DNA of 64,000 nt from Rhizobium sp. BT04 (GCF_030053135.1 NZ_CP125652.1:2080001-2144000), one strand, 5' to 3'. Shown: positions 18,377-27,607, counted from the first letter of the stretch. Notes: generated by a model from the sequence alone, not told the origin. Made by a program: numbers and translations.

Positions 18377-19546
18377 TTACCCTTTCAACTCCCGCTCCAC
18401 CAACGCTACCCAATAGGCAGCCCCATAACCAAGCGCCCCATCGTTGAAATCATAAGCCGTATTGTGATGCAGCGCCCCATCCACCGCCTGGCCGTTGCCG
18501 AGCCAGACATAACAACCCGGCGCATTCTGCGCGAAGAAGGCGAAATCGTCTCCCGCCGTCGACGGCGGAAAGCGTGTTCGCACTTTCTCGCCGAAGACAG
18601 CGCCGGCCGCAGCGAGCGACCTCGCCGTGGCATCCGCGTCATTGATGACAGGTGGAATCCGTCGCTCGAATGCATAGTCCACGGCGATGCCGTACATAGC
18701 AGCAGTACCATGCGCCAACCGCCCGATCTCGATCTCCAGCTGATCCCGCACCGCGGGTGAATAGGCCCGTGCCGTCCCACCGATCTCCACGACATCCGGG
18801 ATGACGTTCAAGGCCTTGGAATCACCCGCCTGCAGAAAACAGGTACTGACGACGGCCGGCTGCAGCGGGTCGATCACGCGCCCGACGATCGTCTGCAGCG
18901 TTGACAGGAAGGTGCCGGCGGCCGTGATCGGATCGCGGCCGAGATGCGGCTTGGCGCCGTGCGTGCCGGTTCCCCGGAAGGTCATGCGCCAGCTATCGGA
19001 GGAGGCAAGCTGCGGCCCCTCGACGACAGCGATCTCGTCGACCGCAAGCCCGGGCATATTGTGCAGCCCGTAGACGGCGTCGCAGGGGAAAAGCTGGAAC
19101 AGCCCCTCCTCGACCATGCGCTTCGCCCCGCCGCGCCCCTCTTCGGCCGGCTGGAAGATGAAATGCACCGTGCCGGAAAAACCCCGCGTCGTCGCAAGAT
19201 GCCGGGCGGCGCCGAGAAGCATTGCCGTATGGCCGTCATGGCCGCAGGCATGCATCTTGCCGGGCACGGTCGATTTATAGGGCCGTTCCGCCATTTCAGG
19301 CATGGCGAGCGCATCCATATCGGCCCTGAGCCCGATCCTCCGCGCGCCATTGCCGACCTGCAGCGTACCGACCACACCGGTGCCGCCGACGCCGCGATGC
19401 ACGATGATACCGGCCTCTTCGAGAAGCCCCGCGACGATGCCGGCGGTGCGCTCCTCCTCAAAACCGAGTTCGGGATGGGCATGCAGATCACGACGCAGGG
19501 CGGTGAGGAAGGGCAGATCATCCTTGATCCCGGCGGGAATGCTCAT
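18377..19546 (-). CDS. M20-family amidohydrolase (hippurate hydrolase/N-acyl amino acid amidohydrolase type)
   Basis: A 389-residue metallopeptidase-fold enzyme that hydrolyses an N-acyl or amide bond. Motifs include HPELGFEE (His24), the dinuclear metal site MHACGHDGHTAML (Cys101, His103, Asp104, His106) and FQPAEEGRGGAKRM with its catalytic Glu pair. The cysteine ligand is typical of the HipO/AmhX subfamily. It lies 109 bp downstream of tctA on the same strand. It may act on a carboxylate, or the acylated precursor of one, taken up by that transporter. The substrate is not determinable. Confidence 0.88.
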   Translation of the reverse strand: MSIPAGIKDDLPFLTALRRDLHAHPELGFEEERTAGIVAGLLEEAGIIVHRGVGGTGVVGTLQVGNGARRIGLRADMDALAMPEMAERPYKSTVPGKMHACGHDGHTAMLLGAARHLATTRGFSGTVHFIFQPAEEGRGGAKRMVEEGLFQLFPCDAVYGLHNMPGLAVDEIAVVEGPQLASSDSWRMTFRGTGTHGAKPHLGRDPITAAGTFLSTLQTIVGRVIDPLQPAVVSTCFLQAGDSKALNVIPDVVEIGGTARAYSPAVRDQLEIEIGRLAHGTAAMYGIAVDYAFERRIPPVINDADATARSLAAAGAVFGEKVRTRFPPSTAGDDFAFFAQNAPGCYVWLGNGQAVDGALHHNTAYDFNDGALGYGAAYWVALVERELKG

Positions 19547-19655
19547 CGGGCAATGCTCCTGAGGCCTGGATATCCCTTCACGAGAAACGGGCGCCCGACC
19601 GGCGCCCGCGTCAGTTCATTCCTTGTTCATCAAACGGATCGCAAATTCAACCCCT

Positions 19656-21164
19656 CTACGCTTCCTCGACAAACACCTCCTCGCGCTTCTTCTTGACGCT
19701 CGGCAGGAAGACGACGATCAGCACGGCAACCGCAATGGCCAAAAGAATGGCGCTGATCGGCCGCGTGACGAAGGTTGTGGGATCGCCGCGCGACAGGATC
19801 ATGGCGCGCCGGAGGTTTTCCTCGAGCAGCGGCCCAAGCACGAAGCCGAGCAAGAGCGGCGCCGGTTCGCAACGAAGCTTTGCCAGCACATAGCCGATGA
19901 GCCCGAAGAAGGCGACGGCGTAGAGATCATAGACGTTGGCGTTGACGCTGTAGACCCCGATCGAGCAGAAAGCCATGATGACAGGGAAGAGCACGTAGTA
20001 GGGCACGGTCAAGAGCTTCACCCAGAGCCCGATCAGCGGCAGGTTGAGGATGACCAGCATCAGGTTGCCGATCCACATCGAGGCGATGATGCCCCAGAAC
20101 AGCGCCGGCTGCTCGGTGGCGACATTCGGCCCCGGCACGATGCCCTGGATAATCATCGCGCCGATCATCAGTGCCATGACGGGATTGGCCGGAATGCCGA
20201 GCGTCAGGAGCGGAATGAACGAGGTCTGCGCACCGGCATTGTTTGCCGATTCCGGCCCTGCGACGCCGGCAACCGCACCCTTGCCGAATTCCTCCGGCGT
20301 CTTCGACATGCGCTTTTCCACCGTATAGGAGGCGAAGGAGGCAAGGATGGCGCCACCGCCCGGCAGGATGCCGAGCGCCGAGCCGATGGCCGTGCCGCGA
20401 ATGACCGGCGCAATCATTTCCTTGAATTCCTGGCGCGACGGCAACAGACCGGACACCTTGGCCATCAGCACGGTGCGCGTCGACTCGCCCTCGAGATTAC
20501 GCAGGATTTCTGCCACCCCGAAAACGCCCACCGCAAGCGCCACGAAATTCAGCCCATCGGCATATTCGCGGATGCCGAGCGTAAAGCGTGGCGTGCCGGT
20601 GTAGATGTCGGTGCCGACGAGGCCGAGCAGCAGCCCGAGCGCCACCATCGCCAGTGCCTTGACGACCGAGCCATGCGCAAGCGCGATCGAGGAGACGAGG
20701 CCGACGATCATAAGTGAGAAATATTCAGCCGAGCCGAATTGCAGCGCGATCGCCGTGAGCGGTGGTGCGAAGATCGCGACAAGGAAAGTCGAGACCGTGC
20801 CGGCAAAGAACGAACCCAGCGCCGCGATTGCAAGCGCTGCCCCCGCCCTGCCCTTGCGGGCCATCTGGTAACCGTCGATCGCGGTGACGGCCGACGAGGA
20901 TTCGCCCGGCATGTTGATGAGGATGGCGGTGGTAGAACCGCCGTACTGCGCGCCGTAATAGATGCCGGCGAGCATGATCAGCGAGGAGACGGGCTCCAGT
21001 TGGAAGGTGATCGGCAAGAGCATGGCGATCGTCGCCGTGGCGCCGATACCGGGCAGCACGCCGATCAACGTACCGAGCAGCACGCCGATCAGGCAGAAGA
21101 ACAGGTTTTCCGGAGTGCCGGCTGTCGCAAAGCCGAGCGCGAGATTGCTGAAAAGATCCATCAT
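19656..21164 (-). CDS. tctA: Tripartite tricarboxylate transporter, large membrane subunit
   Basis: A 502-residue inner-membrane protein with about twelve hydrophobic segments, the TctA permease of a tripartite tricarboxylate transporter. Conserved stretches include GVLPGIGATATIAMLLPITF near the N terminus, IYYGAQYGGSTTAIL, MPGESSSAVTAIDGY and the repeated GILPGGGAILASF. It starts 6 bp after tctB ends, and the binding-protein gene lies upstream of tctB. The substrate is a carboxylate such as citrate or a relative, but it cannot be specified. Confidence 0.93.
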   Translation of the reverse strand: MMDLFSNLALGFATAGTPENLFFCLIGVLLGTLIGVLPGIGATATIAMLLPITFQLEPVSSLIMLAGIYYGAQYGGSTTAILINMPGESSSAVTAIDGYQMARKGRAGAALAIAALGSFFAGTVSTFLVAIFAPPLTAIALQFGSAEYFSLMIVGLVSSIALAHGSVVKALAMVALGLLLGLVGTDIYTGTPRFTLGIREYADGLNFVALAVGVFGVAEILRNLEGESTRTVLMAKVSGLLPSRQEFKEMIAPVIRGTAIGSALGILPGGGAILASFASYTVEKRMSKTPEEFGKGAVAGVAGPESANNAGAQTSFIPLLTLGIPANPVMALMIGAMIIQGIVPGPNVATEQPALFWGIIASMWIGNLMLVILNLPLIGLWVKLLTVPYYVLFPVIMAFCSIGVYSVNANVYDLYAVAFFGLIGYVLAKLRCEPAPLLLGFVLGPLLEENLRRAMILSRGDPTTFVTRPISAILLAIAVAVLIVVFLPSVKKKREEVFVEEA

Positions 21165-21170
21165 CGTCTC

Positions 21171-21632
21171 CTAGAACCGGACCCAGGGGCCGAAGCGCTC
21201 GAACGGCAGGCCGAGCCCATAGCTGAAGACCGCCACGGAAAAGATCGTCAGCAACAGCGAAAGAATGATCGCGAAGAATACGTTCATCTTTTGCGATGCG
21301 AAGCAGGCGATGAAGGCGGTGAAGAACAGCGCCGGCGCAAATCCGAGCCCGCGTACCGTCAGCCCGAAGAAGACCGGCGCCGGCAGGATGAAGAGCATGC
21401 CGCGCCAGGCCAAGGCGCCGATCGGCTCACCCTCGACGCGCAGCGCCTGAATGAAGATGATCGCGCCGAGGAGCACCAGCACACAGGCAAGCACCAGCGG
21501 AAAATAACCAGGCCCCATGCGCACGGCCGTGCCGAGGTCGAGCCCCAGCGACTGGATGGCGAAGAAGGCGCCAGTCGCAACGAAAAGCGCGCCGCAGATG
21601 GCATTGGTGGTGTCGAAACTGATGGATTTCAT
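21171..21632 (-). CDS. tctB: Tripartite tricarboxylate transporter, small membrane subunit
   Basis: A 153-residue protein with four hydrophobic helices, the poorly conserved TctB subunit. It is recognised by size, topology and its fixed place between the binding protein and tctA. A good ribosome-binding site, AGGAGA, precedes the ATG at 21632. Confidence 0.88.
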   Translation of the reverse strand: MKSISFDTTNAICGALFVATGAFFAIQSLGLDLGTAVRMGPGYFPLVLACVLVLLGAIIFIQALRVEGEPIGALAWRGMLFILPAPVFFGLTVRGLGFAPALFFTAFIACFASQKMNVFFAIILSLLLTIFSVAVFSYGLGLPFERFGPWVRF

Positions 21633-21681
21633 GGTGTCTCCTGAAGTTGGAGATGGTTCGTGACGCGCTGCTGCGATGGCT

Positions 21682-21779
21682 GCCCCTCATCCGCCTGTCG
21701 GCACCTTCTCCCCGCATGCGGGGGTCCGCAGGACGGGTCGAGACAAGTGGCTCGACCCCGGTAGGTCAGGGTGAGGGGC
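21682..21779. repeat. Mosaic palindromic intergenic repeat (RIME-like)
   Basis: A roughly 98-bp element between tctC and tctB. Its ends are complementary (GCCCCTCA at 21682-21689 and TGAGGGGC at 21772-21779). Inside lies the perfect palindrome CCCCGCATGCGGGG and a hairpin, GGGTCGAG-N8-CTCGACCC. The layout and the CCTCATCCGCC opening match the intergenic mosaic repeats spread through rhizobial genomes. In the transcript it could form a strong structure between the highly expressed binding-protein gene and the membrane genes, changing their ratio. Confidence 0.65.
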
Positions 21780-21811
21780 TCTTTCGGCATGCCCGGACGA
21801 GGATACCATCC

Positions 21812-22795
21812 TCAGTCGGCATATTCTCCGGCAGCCTCGATCACGGTTTTCCAGCGAGCGATCTCGCTTTCGAGCTTGGCTTTCAGCGCAGCCGGCGTCG
21901 CATCAGCGTCGGAGGATGGCGCCGTGCCGAGCTCGGCGAAGCGGGCGCTGACATTCGGATCCTTGAGCGCCACCTGCAGCGACTTCGACAGACGTTCGTT
22001 GATCGCAGCCGGCGTGCCCTTCGGCGTATAGATGCCGTGCCAGATGCCGACTTCGAAGCCCGGCAGGCCGGCTTCGACCGCCGTCGGAATGTCCTTCATC
22101 ACGTCGAGGCGCTTGGGCGAGGTCACGGCATAGGCCTTGATCGTGCCGCCCTGGATCTGCTTCGTCGTGTTGGTCGTCTGGTCGCACATGACGTCGACCT
22201 GGCCGCCGAGCAGGTCGGTCATGGCAGGGCCGGTGCCCTTGTAGGGAACGGTCGTGAGCGGCGTCTGGATGGCGCTCATGAACATCATGCCGCAGAGATG
22301 CGAGGCGGCACCGATGCCGGCATTGGCGACCGTCACCTTGTCCTTGTTGGCCTTGAGATAATCGATCAGCCCCTTGAGGTCAGCCGGCTCCATGTCCTTG
22401 CGTGCGACGATCGTCATCGGCACCTCGGTGACGAGGCCGACATAATCGAAAGCGCCGAGCGTATCATAGGCGAGCTTGCGGTAGAGCGTAGCGCTGGTCG
22501 CCATGCCGATATGGTGCAGCAGGATAGTGTAACCGTCGGGATCGGCATTTGCCACGCGGCCGGCGCCGAGCGTGCCACCGGCGCCGCCGACATTTTCGAC
22601 GACGATCTGCTGGCCGAGATCCTTCGACATGGATTCGGCGACGAGGCGCGCGACGGTATCGGTCGGGCCGCCGGCCGCAAAGGGCACGACCATAGTGATG
22701 GTGCGTTCGGGATAGGTCTGCGCCGTAGCGGCGCCGGCGAGAAGAGAGACCGCTGCAACAGCGGTCAGGCCGAGCATGGCCTTCAGGATTTTCAT
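21812..22795 (-). CDS. tctC: Tripartite tricarboxylate transporter substrate-binding protein
   Basis: A 327-residue periplasmic receptor of the Bug/TctC family. The signal peptide is MKILKAMLGLTAVAAVSLLA, ending near ATA. Family hallmarks follow: YPERTITMVVPFAAGGPTD, VVENVGGAGGTLGAG and VPYKGTGPAMTDLLGGQVD. A longer frame extends upstream, but GGAGGAAACG directly before ATG 22795 fixes the start. It is the first gene of tctCBA and lies downstream of the two-component genes on the same strand. Those genes are likely to control it. Confidence 0.93.
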   Translation of the reverse strand: MKILKAMLGLTAVAAVSLLAGAATAQTYPERTITMVVPFAAGGPTDTVARLVAESMSKDLGQQIVVENVGGAGGTLGAGRVANADPDGYTILLHHIGMATSATLYRKLAYDTLGAFDYVGLVTEVPMTIVARKDMEPADLKGLIDYLKANKDKVTVANAGIGAASHLCGMMFMSAIQTPLTTVPYKGTGPAMTDLLGGQVDVMCDQTTNTTKQIQGGTIKAYAVTSPKRLDVMKDIPTAVEAGLPGFEVGIWHGIYTPKGTPAAINERLSKSLQVALKDPNVSARFAELGTAPSSDADATPAALKAKLESEIARWKTVIEAAGEYAD

Positions 22796-22966
22796 CGTTT
22801 CCTCCCTGATGAAATAAGCGAGCCCGCCGACACTTCCTCCGCGCCGGTTGGGATGGCCTATTTGCCGCCGCGAAAAATGGGTCCGCAATGATCGCCGCCG
22901 CTTTCGAAGGAGGATTCTGCGAAAGTGCGATGCAGCATGGGTCGATTTGGAAACAAACGACCAATG

Positions 22967-22990
22967 CGATGGGTGGATTTCCACCCATCG
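22967..22990. promoter_or_regulatory. Perfect 11-bp inverted repeat upstream of tctC
   Basis: CGATGGGTGGA (22967-22977) and TCCACCCATCG (22980-22990) are separated by only TT. It lies 22 bp past the stop of the sigma-54 regulator and about 170 bp upstream of the tctC start. That distance suits an enhancer site for the regulator. The two-base gap makes it a poor terminator. No convincing -24/-12 promoter could be picked out by eye. Confidence 0.5.
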
Positions 22991-23012
22991 CAGCAGGTTC
23001 AGCCGCCGCAAT

Positions 23013-24347
23013 CTAACCGTCGGTGGTCAGCATCCGCTTGTCGAGGCCGTATTTCTGCATCTTTTCGTAGAGGGTCTTGCGGGAAATGCCGAGTGACTCG
23101 TAGACCGGCCTGAGGCTGCCGCCATGGGCCACCAGCGCGCTGGCAATGACCCCTCGTTCGAATTCGGCAACGCGCTCGGCAAGCCCGGTTGCCTCCTCGG
23201 CCTGCCGCCCGCCATTGTCGAGGCCGAGAACCAGCCGGTCGGCGGCGTTCCTGAGTTCACGCACATTGCCCGGCCAGTCGCGCTGGGCAATGTCGGAGAT
23301 CATCTCCGGCGGCACGGCCCCCTCGTCGCGGCCGTAGCGGGCGGCCGCCTCCCGCACCAGTTGCAGAAAGAGCAGCGGAATATCGGCCCGCCGCTGCGAC
23401 AGCGAGGGCACATGCAGCGTTGCGACATCAAGCCGGTAGAAGAGGTCGGCGCGGAAGCGCCCTGCCGCCACTTCCGCTTCCAGGTCGACCTTGCTCGTCG
23501 CGATGAAGCGCACGTCGAGCGCCACGACCTCGTTCGATCCGAGTCTTGATATCACCCGTTCCTGCAGCACCCGCAGGAACTTCGCCTGCAGGTCGAAGGG
23601 CATGGAGCCGATCTCGTCGAGCAGGATGGTGCCGCCGCGCCCATGTTCGAACTTTCCGTAGCGCGGCCTCACCGCCCCCGGAAAGGCCCCGATCTCATGG
23701 CCGAAGAGCTCGCTCTCGATCAGGTTTGCCGGCAGCGCGGCGCAATTGATCGCGATGAACGGCCGGCTCGCCCGGGCGCTGATATCGTGAAGCGCCCGCG
23801 CCACCACTTCCTTGCCGGCGCCGGTCTCGCCGACGATGAGCGTATCGGCATCGCTCGCGCCGATCGCGCGGATGCGGTAGCGCAGATCCACCATCACCTG
23901 CGTGCGCCCCGGCAGCCGCGCCTCGATATCGTCGCGCTTGCCGGCGACCGCCTTCAGCAGCCGGTTTTCGAGCACGAGGCCGCGCCGCTCCATCGCCCGG
24001 CGGATGACGCCGGCAAGCATTTCAGGCGTAAACGGCTTCTCGATGAAATCGTAAGCGCCTTCGCGCATCGCCTTCACCGCAAGCTGAACGTCGCCATGGC
24101 CGGTGACGAGAATGACCGGCACCTCCTGATCGATCTCGCGGATCTTCTGCATCAGCGTCATGCCGTCCATGCCGGGCATGCGGATATCGCTGACGACGAC
24201 GCCGGGAAAACTGTAGCCGATCAGTTCCAGCACATGGTCGCCGTTCGAAAAGGTCTCGACGCTGAAGCCGGAGAGCTCCAGCGCCTGCGCCGTCGAGCGG
24301 CGCAGTTCCTCCTCGTCGTCAACCAGCAGGATCTTCGCATCGTTCAT
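23013..24347 (-). CDS. DctD-like sigma-54-dependent response regulator
   Basis: A 444-residue regulator with three domains. The receiver spans residues 1-120 (acidic pocket DDEEE, phospho-Asp54 in SDIRMPGM, Lys104). The AAA+ sigma-54 interaction domain spans about 140-375, with Walker A GETGAGKE at 173-180 and Walker B GGTILLDEIGSM. A Fis-type helix-turn-helix at the C terminus has VYESLGISRKTLYEKMQKYG. The sigma-54 contact loop reads GAFPGA at 220-225 instead of GAFTGA. It overlaps the sensor kinase gene by ATGA and lies upstream of tctCBA, so it probably activates carboxylate uptake in response to its substrate. Confidence 0.9.
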   Translation of the reverse strand: MNDAKILLVDDEEELRRSTAQALELSGFSVETFSNGDHVLELIGYSFPGVVVSDIRMPGMDGMTLMQKIREIDQEVPVILVTGHGDVQLAVKAMREGAYDFIEKPFTPEMLAGVIRRAMERRGLVLENRLLKAVAGKRDDIEARLPGRTQVMVDLRYRIRAIGASDADTLIVGETGAGKEVVARALHDISARASRPFIAINCAALPANLIESELFGHEIGAFPGAVRPRYGKFEHGRGGTILLDEIGSMPFDLQAKFLRVLQERVISRLGSNEVVALDVRFIATSKVDLEAEVAAGRFRADLFYRLDVATLHVPSLSQRRADIPLLFLQLVREAAARYGRDEGAVPPEMISDIAQRDWPGNVRELRNAADRLVLGLDNGGRQAEEATGLAERVAEFERGVIASALVAHGGSLRPVYESLGISRKTLYEKMQKYGLDKRMLTTDG

Positions 24348-26170
24348 TCCGCCGCCTCCGGCATCAGCCCCGCCGCCGATTGCAGCTCGATGCGGAAGAC
24401 CGCCCCCCCTTCAGGATGATTGGCAGCAGTCAGGCTGCCGCCGAAATCCTTGATAATGTTGTAGGAGATCGAAAGCCCGAGACCGAGTCCCTTGCCGACG
24501 CCCTTCGTCGTGAAGAAGGGATCGAAGATGCGCTCGGCGATCGCCGCCGGCACGCCCGGCCCGTGATCGCGTATCGTCAGCATCACCTTGCCGGCCTCCT
24601 CGAAGGCGCAAACTTCGATGCGCCTGTCATCCAGCCCTTCCACCGCATCGGCCGCATTCGAGATCACATTCACCAGCACCTGCTGCAGACGCACCGAACC
24701 GGCGCGCACAACCGGCGGACACGGCCCGAGATCGAGCCGGAGTTCGGCATCCGCCGCTTTCAGCCGCCAAGCGATGATCTCGAGCGTGTCATGCATCGCC
24801 TCGTCGAGAGAAACCGACCCGAGCTTCTCGTTCGGTTTGCGGGCGAAGTTGCGCAGGTGCCGGCTGATCGCGGCCATGCGGTCGATGAGCCCGCCGATAC
24901 GCTTAATATTGTCCCGCGCCTCCTCCGTCCGGCCGCGATCGATGAGAACGGAGGCGCTGTCGGTATAGGTCTTGGCGGCGGCGAGCGGCTGGTTGAACTC
25001 GTGCGAAAGCGCAGCCGACATCTGCCCGAGGCCGGCGAGCTTGCCGGCCTGGATCAGATCGGCCTGTGTCTGGCGGAGCTGCTGCTCGGTCAGTCGCCGC
25101 TCGGCGATCTCTTCTTCGATGCGGCTGTTGACGCGGGCAAGATCGGCCGTGCGTTCCTCGACGCGCCGCTCCAGCTCGTTGCGGGCGTCGGCCTGCATCT
25201 GCATGCGCTCGGCAAGCCGCGCCCGCCGCTGGCGAATGACCGCGACCGCGAGCCCGGCAATGCAGAGGACGAGAAAGACCGCCGCAAGCGCGGTGCGCGC
25301 CTGGGCACGGATGGAACTCGTCTCCATCAGCACGTTCACCGTCCAGTCCTCGGCCGGCATGTAATGCGAGAGCACCAGATATTCGCTCGAGCCGCGCTCG
25401 CCGGCCAGCGTCATCAGCTCATGCGGCTCGAGGCGCTGGCGCGTCACCGGTAGCGCCGTCAGCCTGGCATTGGCATAGCGTCGCGACGCTTCCGTGCGCG
25501 CGATGCGATCGGCCGTCAGCGGCAGGATGGCGCCATAGAGCCATTCCGGGCTGCCGGACATGAAGATGATGCCCTCCGGATCGGAGACGAAGATCTTGTA
25601 TTCGCCGCCGCCCCAGGACGATTCGATCATGTCGATATCGACCTTGAAGACGATGACGCCGCGAATAGCCGCATCGATCCGGATCGGCGCGGCAAAATAA
25701 TAGCCGCGCTTCAGCGAGGTGGTGCCGAGCGCGTAGAACCGCGCCTGCCGGCCTTCGATCGCGTCCTGGAAATAGGGCCGGTAGCTGAAATTCTGTCCGA
25801 CGAAGCTTGCCGGTCCATCGTAATTGCTCGCCGCGATCGTCTCTCCATCAGGCTTGACCACATAGATGTCGGAGGATTTCAGCAGCCCGTTGATCTCCTT
25901 GAGATAGAGATTGGCGGCATCGCGCAGCGCCGTATCCTCGGGCGCGCTCACCAATTCCTTGATGTCCTCGTGATCGGCGATCAGCGCCGGCAGCGCTTCG
26001 TAGCGGTTGAGATGCCCGCTGAGCGCCGAGACCGCAAGGCGCAGCGCCGTTCCCGCCTGCGCCGAGGCTTCCGCCATATAGGCGCGCGTCGCGATCGCGC
26101 TTCCATAGGTGAAGAAGGCGAAGGTGATCAGCGGCACCACGAGCAACGCCGCTATCGCGCGATATCGCAA
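24344..26170 (-). CDS. DctB-like sensor histidine kinase
   Basis: A membrane sensor of about 608 residues. TM1 is near the N terminus (IAALLVVPLITFAFFTYG). A periplasmic double-PAS region of about 270 residues holds SYRPYFQDAIEGRQARFYALGT, as in C4-dicarboxylate sensors. TM2 (AALAAVFLVLCIAGLAVAVI) leads into a coiled coil. The HisKA box LSHEFNQPLAAAKTY carries the phospho-His at about residue 390. N, G1 and G2 boxes complete the kinase. The frame stays open back to 26329 with no good start. TTG 26170, behind GGAGGAGCGGG, is proposed because it places TM1 at the terminus. It partners the overlapping regulator. Confidence 0.88.
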   Translation of the reverse strand: MRYRAIAALLVVPLITFAFFTYGSAIATRAYMAEASAQAGTALRLAVSALSGHLNRYEALPALIADHEDIKELVSAPEDTALRDAANLYLKEINGLLKSSDIYVVKPDGETIAASNYDGPASFVGQNFSYRPYFQDAIEGRQARFYALGTTSLKRGYYFAAPIRIDAAIRGVIVFKVDIDMIESSWGGGEYKIFVSDPEGIIFMSGSPEWLYGAILPLTADRIARTEASRRYANARLTALPVTRQRLEPHELMTLAGERGSSEYLVLSHYMPAEDWTVNVLMETSSIRAQARTALAAVFLVLCIAGLAVAVIRQRRARLAERMQMQADARNELERRVEERTADLARVNSRIEEEIAERRLTEQQLRQTQADLIQAGKLAGLGQMSAALSHEFNQPLAAAKTYTDSASVLIDRGRTEEARDNIKRIGGLIDRMAAISRHLRNFARKPNEKLGSVSLDEAMHDTLEIIAWRLKAADAELRLDLGPCPPVVRAGSVRLQQVLVNVISNAADAVEGLDDRRIEVCAFEEAGKVMLTIRDHGPGVPAAIAERIFDPFFTTKGVGKGLGLGLSISYNIIKDFGGSLTAANHPEGGAVFRIELQSAAGLMPEAAE

Positions 26171-26327
26171 AGACAGATCCCGCTCCTCCCCTTTCTGCCT
26201 CCACTCCCCAGCGAGGCCCGACAGTGCCGAGTTTAATGAGACGGACGGGGATTTCCAAGGGCCTGCCGAAACTTGACACTTAACGAACGCGGATATCCTA
26301 TTGCTGCACCGCAAGGAGGCCCCGCCC

Positions 26328-26990
26328 ATGAGCGACGATCAGACACCCGCCGACAGCAAGCTCACCACATCCAAGCGTCGCTGGGCCGCCGAAGGCAAGT
26401 TCCTGACCGGCCGCATCAGCCGACCCGAAACCGAGCGCCTGCCGCCCGGCCAACACCTCGTCAAGAACTGGCCGGTGCTCGATCTCGGCCAGCAGCCTGT
26501 TGTCTCTACGGATACTTGGCGGCTCGAGGTGCGCGGCCTCGTCGAAACGCCGCTCACCCTCACCTGGGCCGCCTTCCACGCGATCGAGCAGAGCACTAAG
26601 GTCAGCGATATCCACTGCGTCACCACATGGTCGCGCTACGACAACAAATGGAAGGGCGTCTCGACGCGCGATCTGCTCGATCTCGCCATGCCCAAGCCGG
26701 AAGCCGGTTACGTCATGCTGACCAGTTATGACGGCTATACCACCAACCTGCCGCTCGCCGATTTCGCCGCCGAGGACGCGATCCTTGCCACCGCCTGGGA
26801 AGGCTTGCCGCTGACGGCGGATCACGGCGGCCCGATGCGCCTGGTCGTGCCGCATCTCTATTTCTGGAAAAGCGCCAAATGGCTGCGCCGCATCGAGCTT
26901 ATGCCGGACGACGAGGCCGGTTTCTGGGAAAAGAACGGCTACCACATCTACGGCGATCCGTGGCGCGAGCAGCGCTATTCCGACGATTGA
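26328..26990 (+). CDS. Sulfite oxidase-type molybdopterin-binding oxidoreductase
   Basis: A 220-residue protein made almost entirely of the oxidoreductase molybdopterin-binding domain (COG2041/YedY-like). The molybdenum-ligating cysteine is probably Cys97 in DIHCVTTWSRYDN. PLTADHGGPMRLVVPHLYFWKSAKW is the other family hallmark. No signal peptide or Tat motif is seen, unlike MsrP, so it may be cytoplasmic. AAGGAGG precedes ATG 26328. The substrate is unknown. Its stop overlaps the end of the convergent downstream gene by 16 bp. Confidence 0.85.
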   Translation: MSDDQTPADSKLTTSKRRWAAEGKFLTGRISRPETERLPPGQHLVKNWPVLDLGQQPVVSTDTWRLEVRGLVETPLTLTWAAFHAIEQSTKVSDIHCVTTWSRYDNKWKGVSTRDLLDLAMPKPEAGYVMLTSYDGYTTNLPLADFAAEDAILATAWEGLPLTADHGGPMRLVVPHLYFWKSAKWLRRIELMPDDEAGFWEKNGYHIYGDPWREQRYSDD

Positions 26991-27607
26991 GCCTCCGGCC
27001 GCAGCAAGCGGCGAAGCGCATAAAAACCAACGCCGAACAATGCGGCAAGCCCCGTCAACGATGCCATACTGGCTGGATGAAGCGGTACCTTGCTCCAGTG
27101 CGGCTTGACAACATCGGCGGTGTTGAAGGCCTCGCCGCTGAACCGGCAGGTGACGAGCGCAAGGCCGCGCCGCACCATGTCGGCGTCGACCGCGGAAATG
27201 ATTTCACCCGCCGCAGCGCTCTCCCGCGGCATCTCACGCATCGAAAACAAGACGGCCTTGGTCGCTGCGAGATAGGCATGGGCGCATTGGTTGAACGGGC
27301 TTTCCTCGTCCGTCACGCTACCCGGCATCCGGCCCCATAGACAATAGGAATACTGGATTTCGGCATAGTTCAGCACGCGGCGGAACCGCTCGTTGGTATC
27401 GACCGCTTGCGACGCAAGGTCAATGATCCCACTGCGATAGTCTGAAATCACCGCCATCTCGCCATGGGAAATCTCGGGGATATCCAGCCCGGCATGGCTG
27501 CCGCCGCCGCTGCGGCTATGGGCAAAGGCGTTTCCGGCAACCACGCAAGAAAAGGCGACGCCGACAAACGCCGTCGACAGGAGCGGTATGGTTCGGCTGC
27601 TTTTCAT
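26975..27607 (-). CDS. Hypothetical exported protein with C-terminal membrane anchor
   Basis: No family is recognised. The 210-residue product starts with a cleavable-looking signal peptide (LLSTAFVGVAFSCVVAGNAFAHS). The mature part has a His/Gly-rich start, three to four cysteines (YSYCLWGR, FNQCAHAY, LVTCRFSG), and a single hydrophobic segment near the C terminus (LTGLAALFGVGFYALRRLL) followed by basic residues. That layout suggests a periplasmic domain tethered to the inner membrane. It lies downstream of cbtA on the same strand after a 49-bp gap and could be co-transcribed with the cobalt genes. Confidence 0.7.
   Translation of the reverse strand: MKSSRTIPLLSTAFVGVAFSCVVAGNAFAHSRSGGGSHAGLDIPEISHGEMAVISDYRSGIIDLASQAVDTNERFRRVLNYAEIQYSYCLWGRMPGSVTDEESPFNQCAHAYLAATKAVLFSMREMPRESAAAGEIISAVDADMVRRGLALVTCRFSGEAFNTADVVKPHWSKVPLHPASMASLTGLAALFGVGFYALRRLLRPEAQSSE

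Noticed and set aside
22800..22930. A -24/-12 sigma-54 promoter for tctC
   Set aside because: No GG-N10-GC pair with acceptable flanks was found on the correct strand. A matrix scan would be needed to decide.
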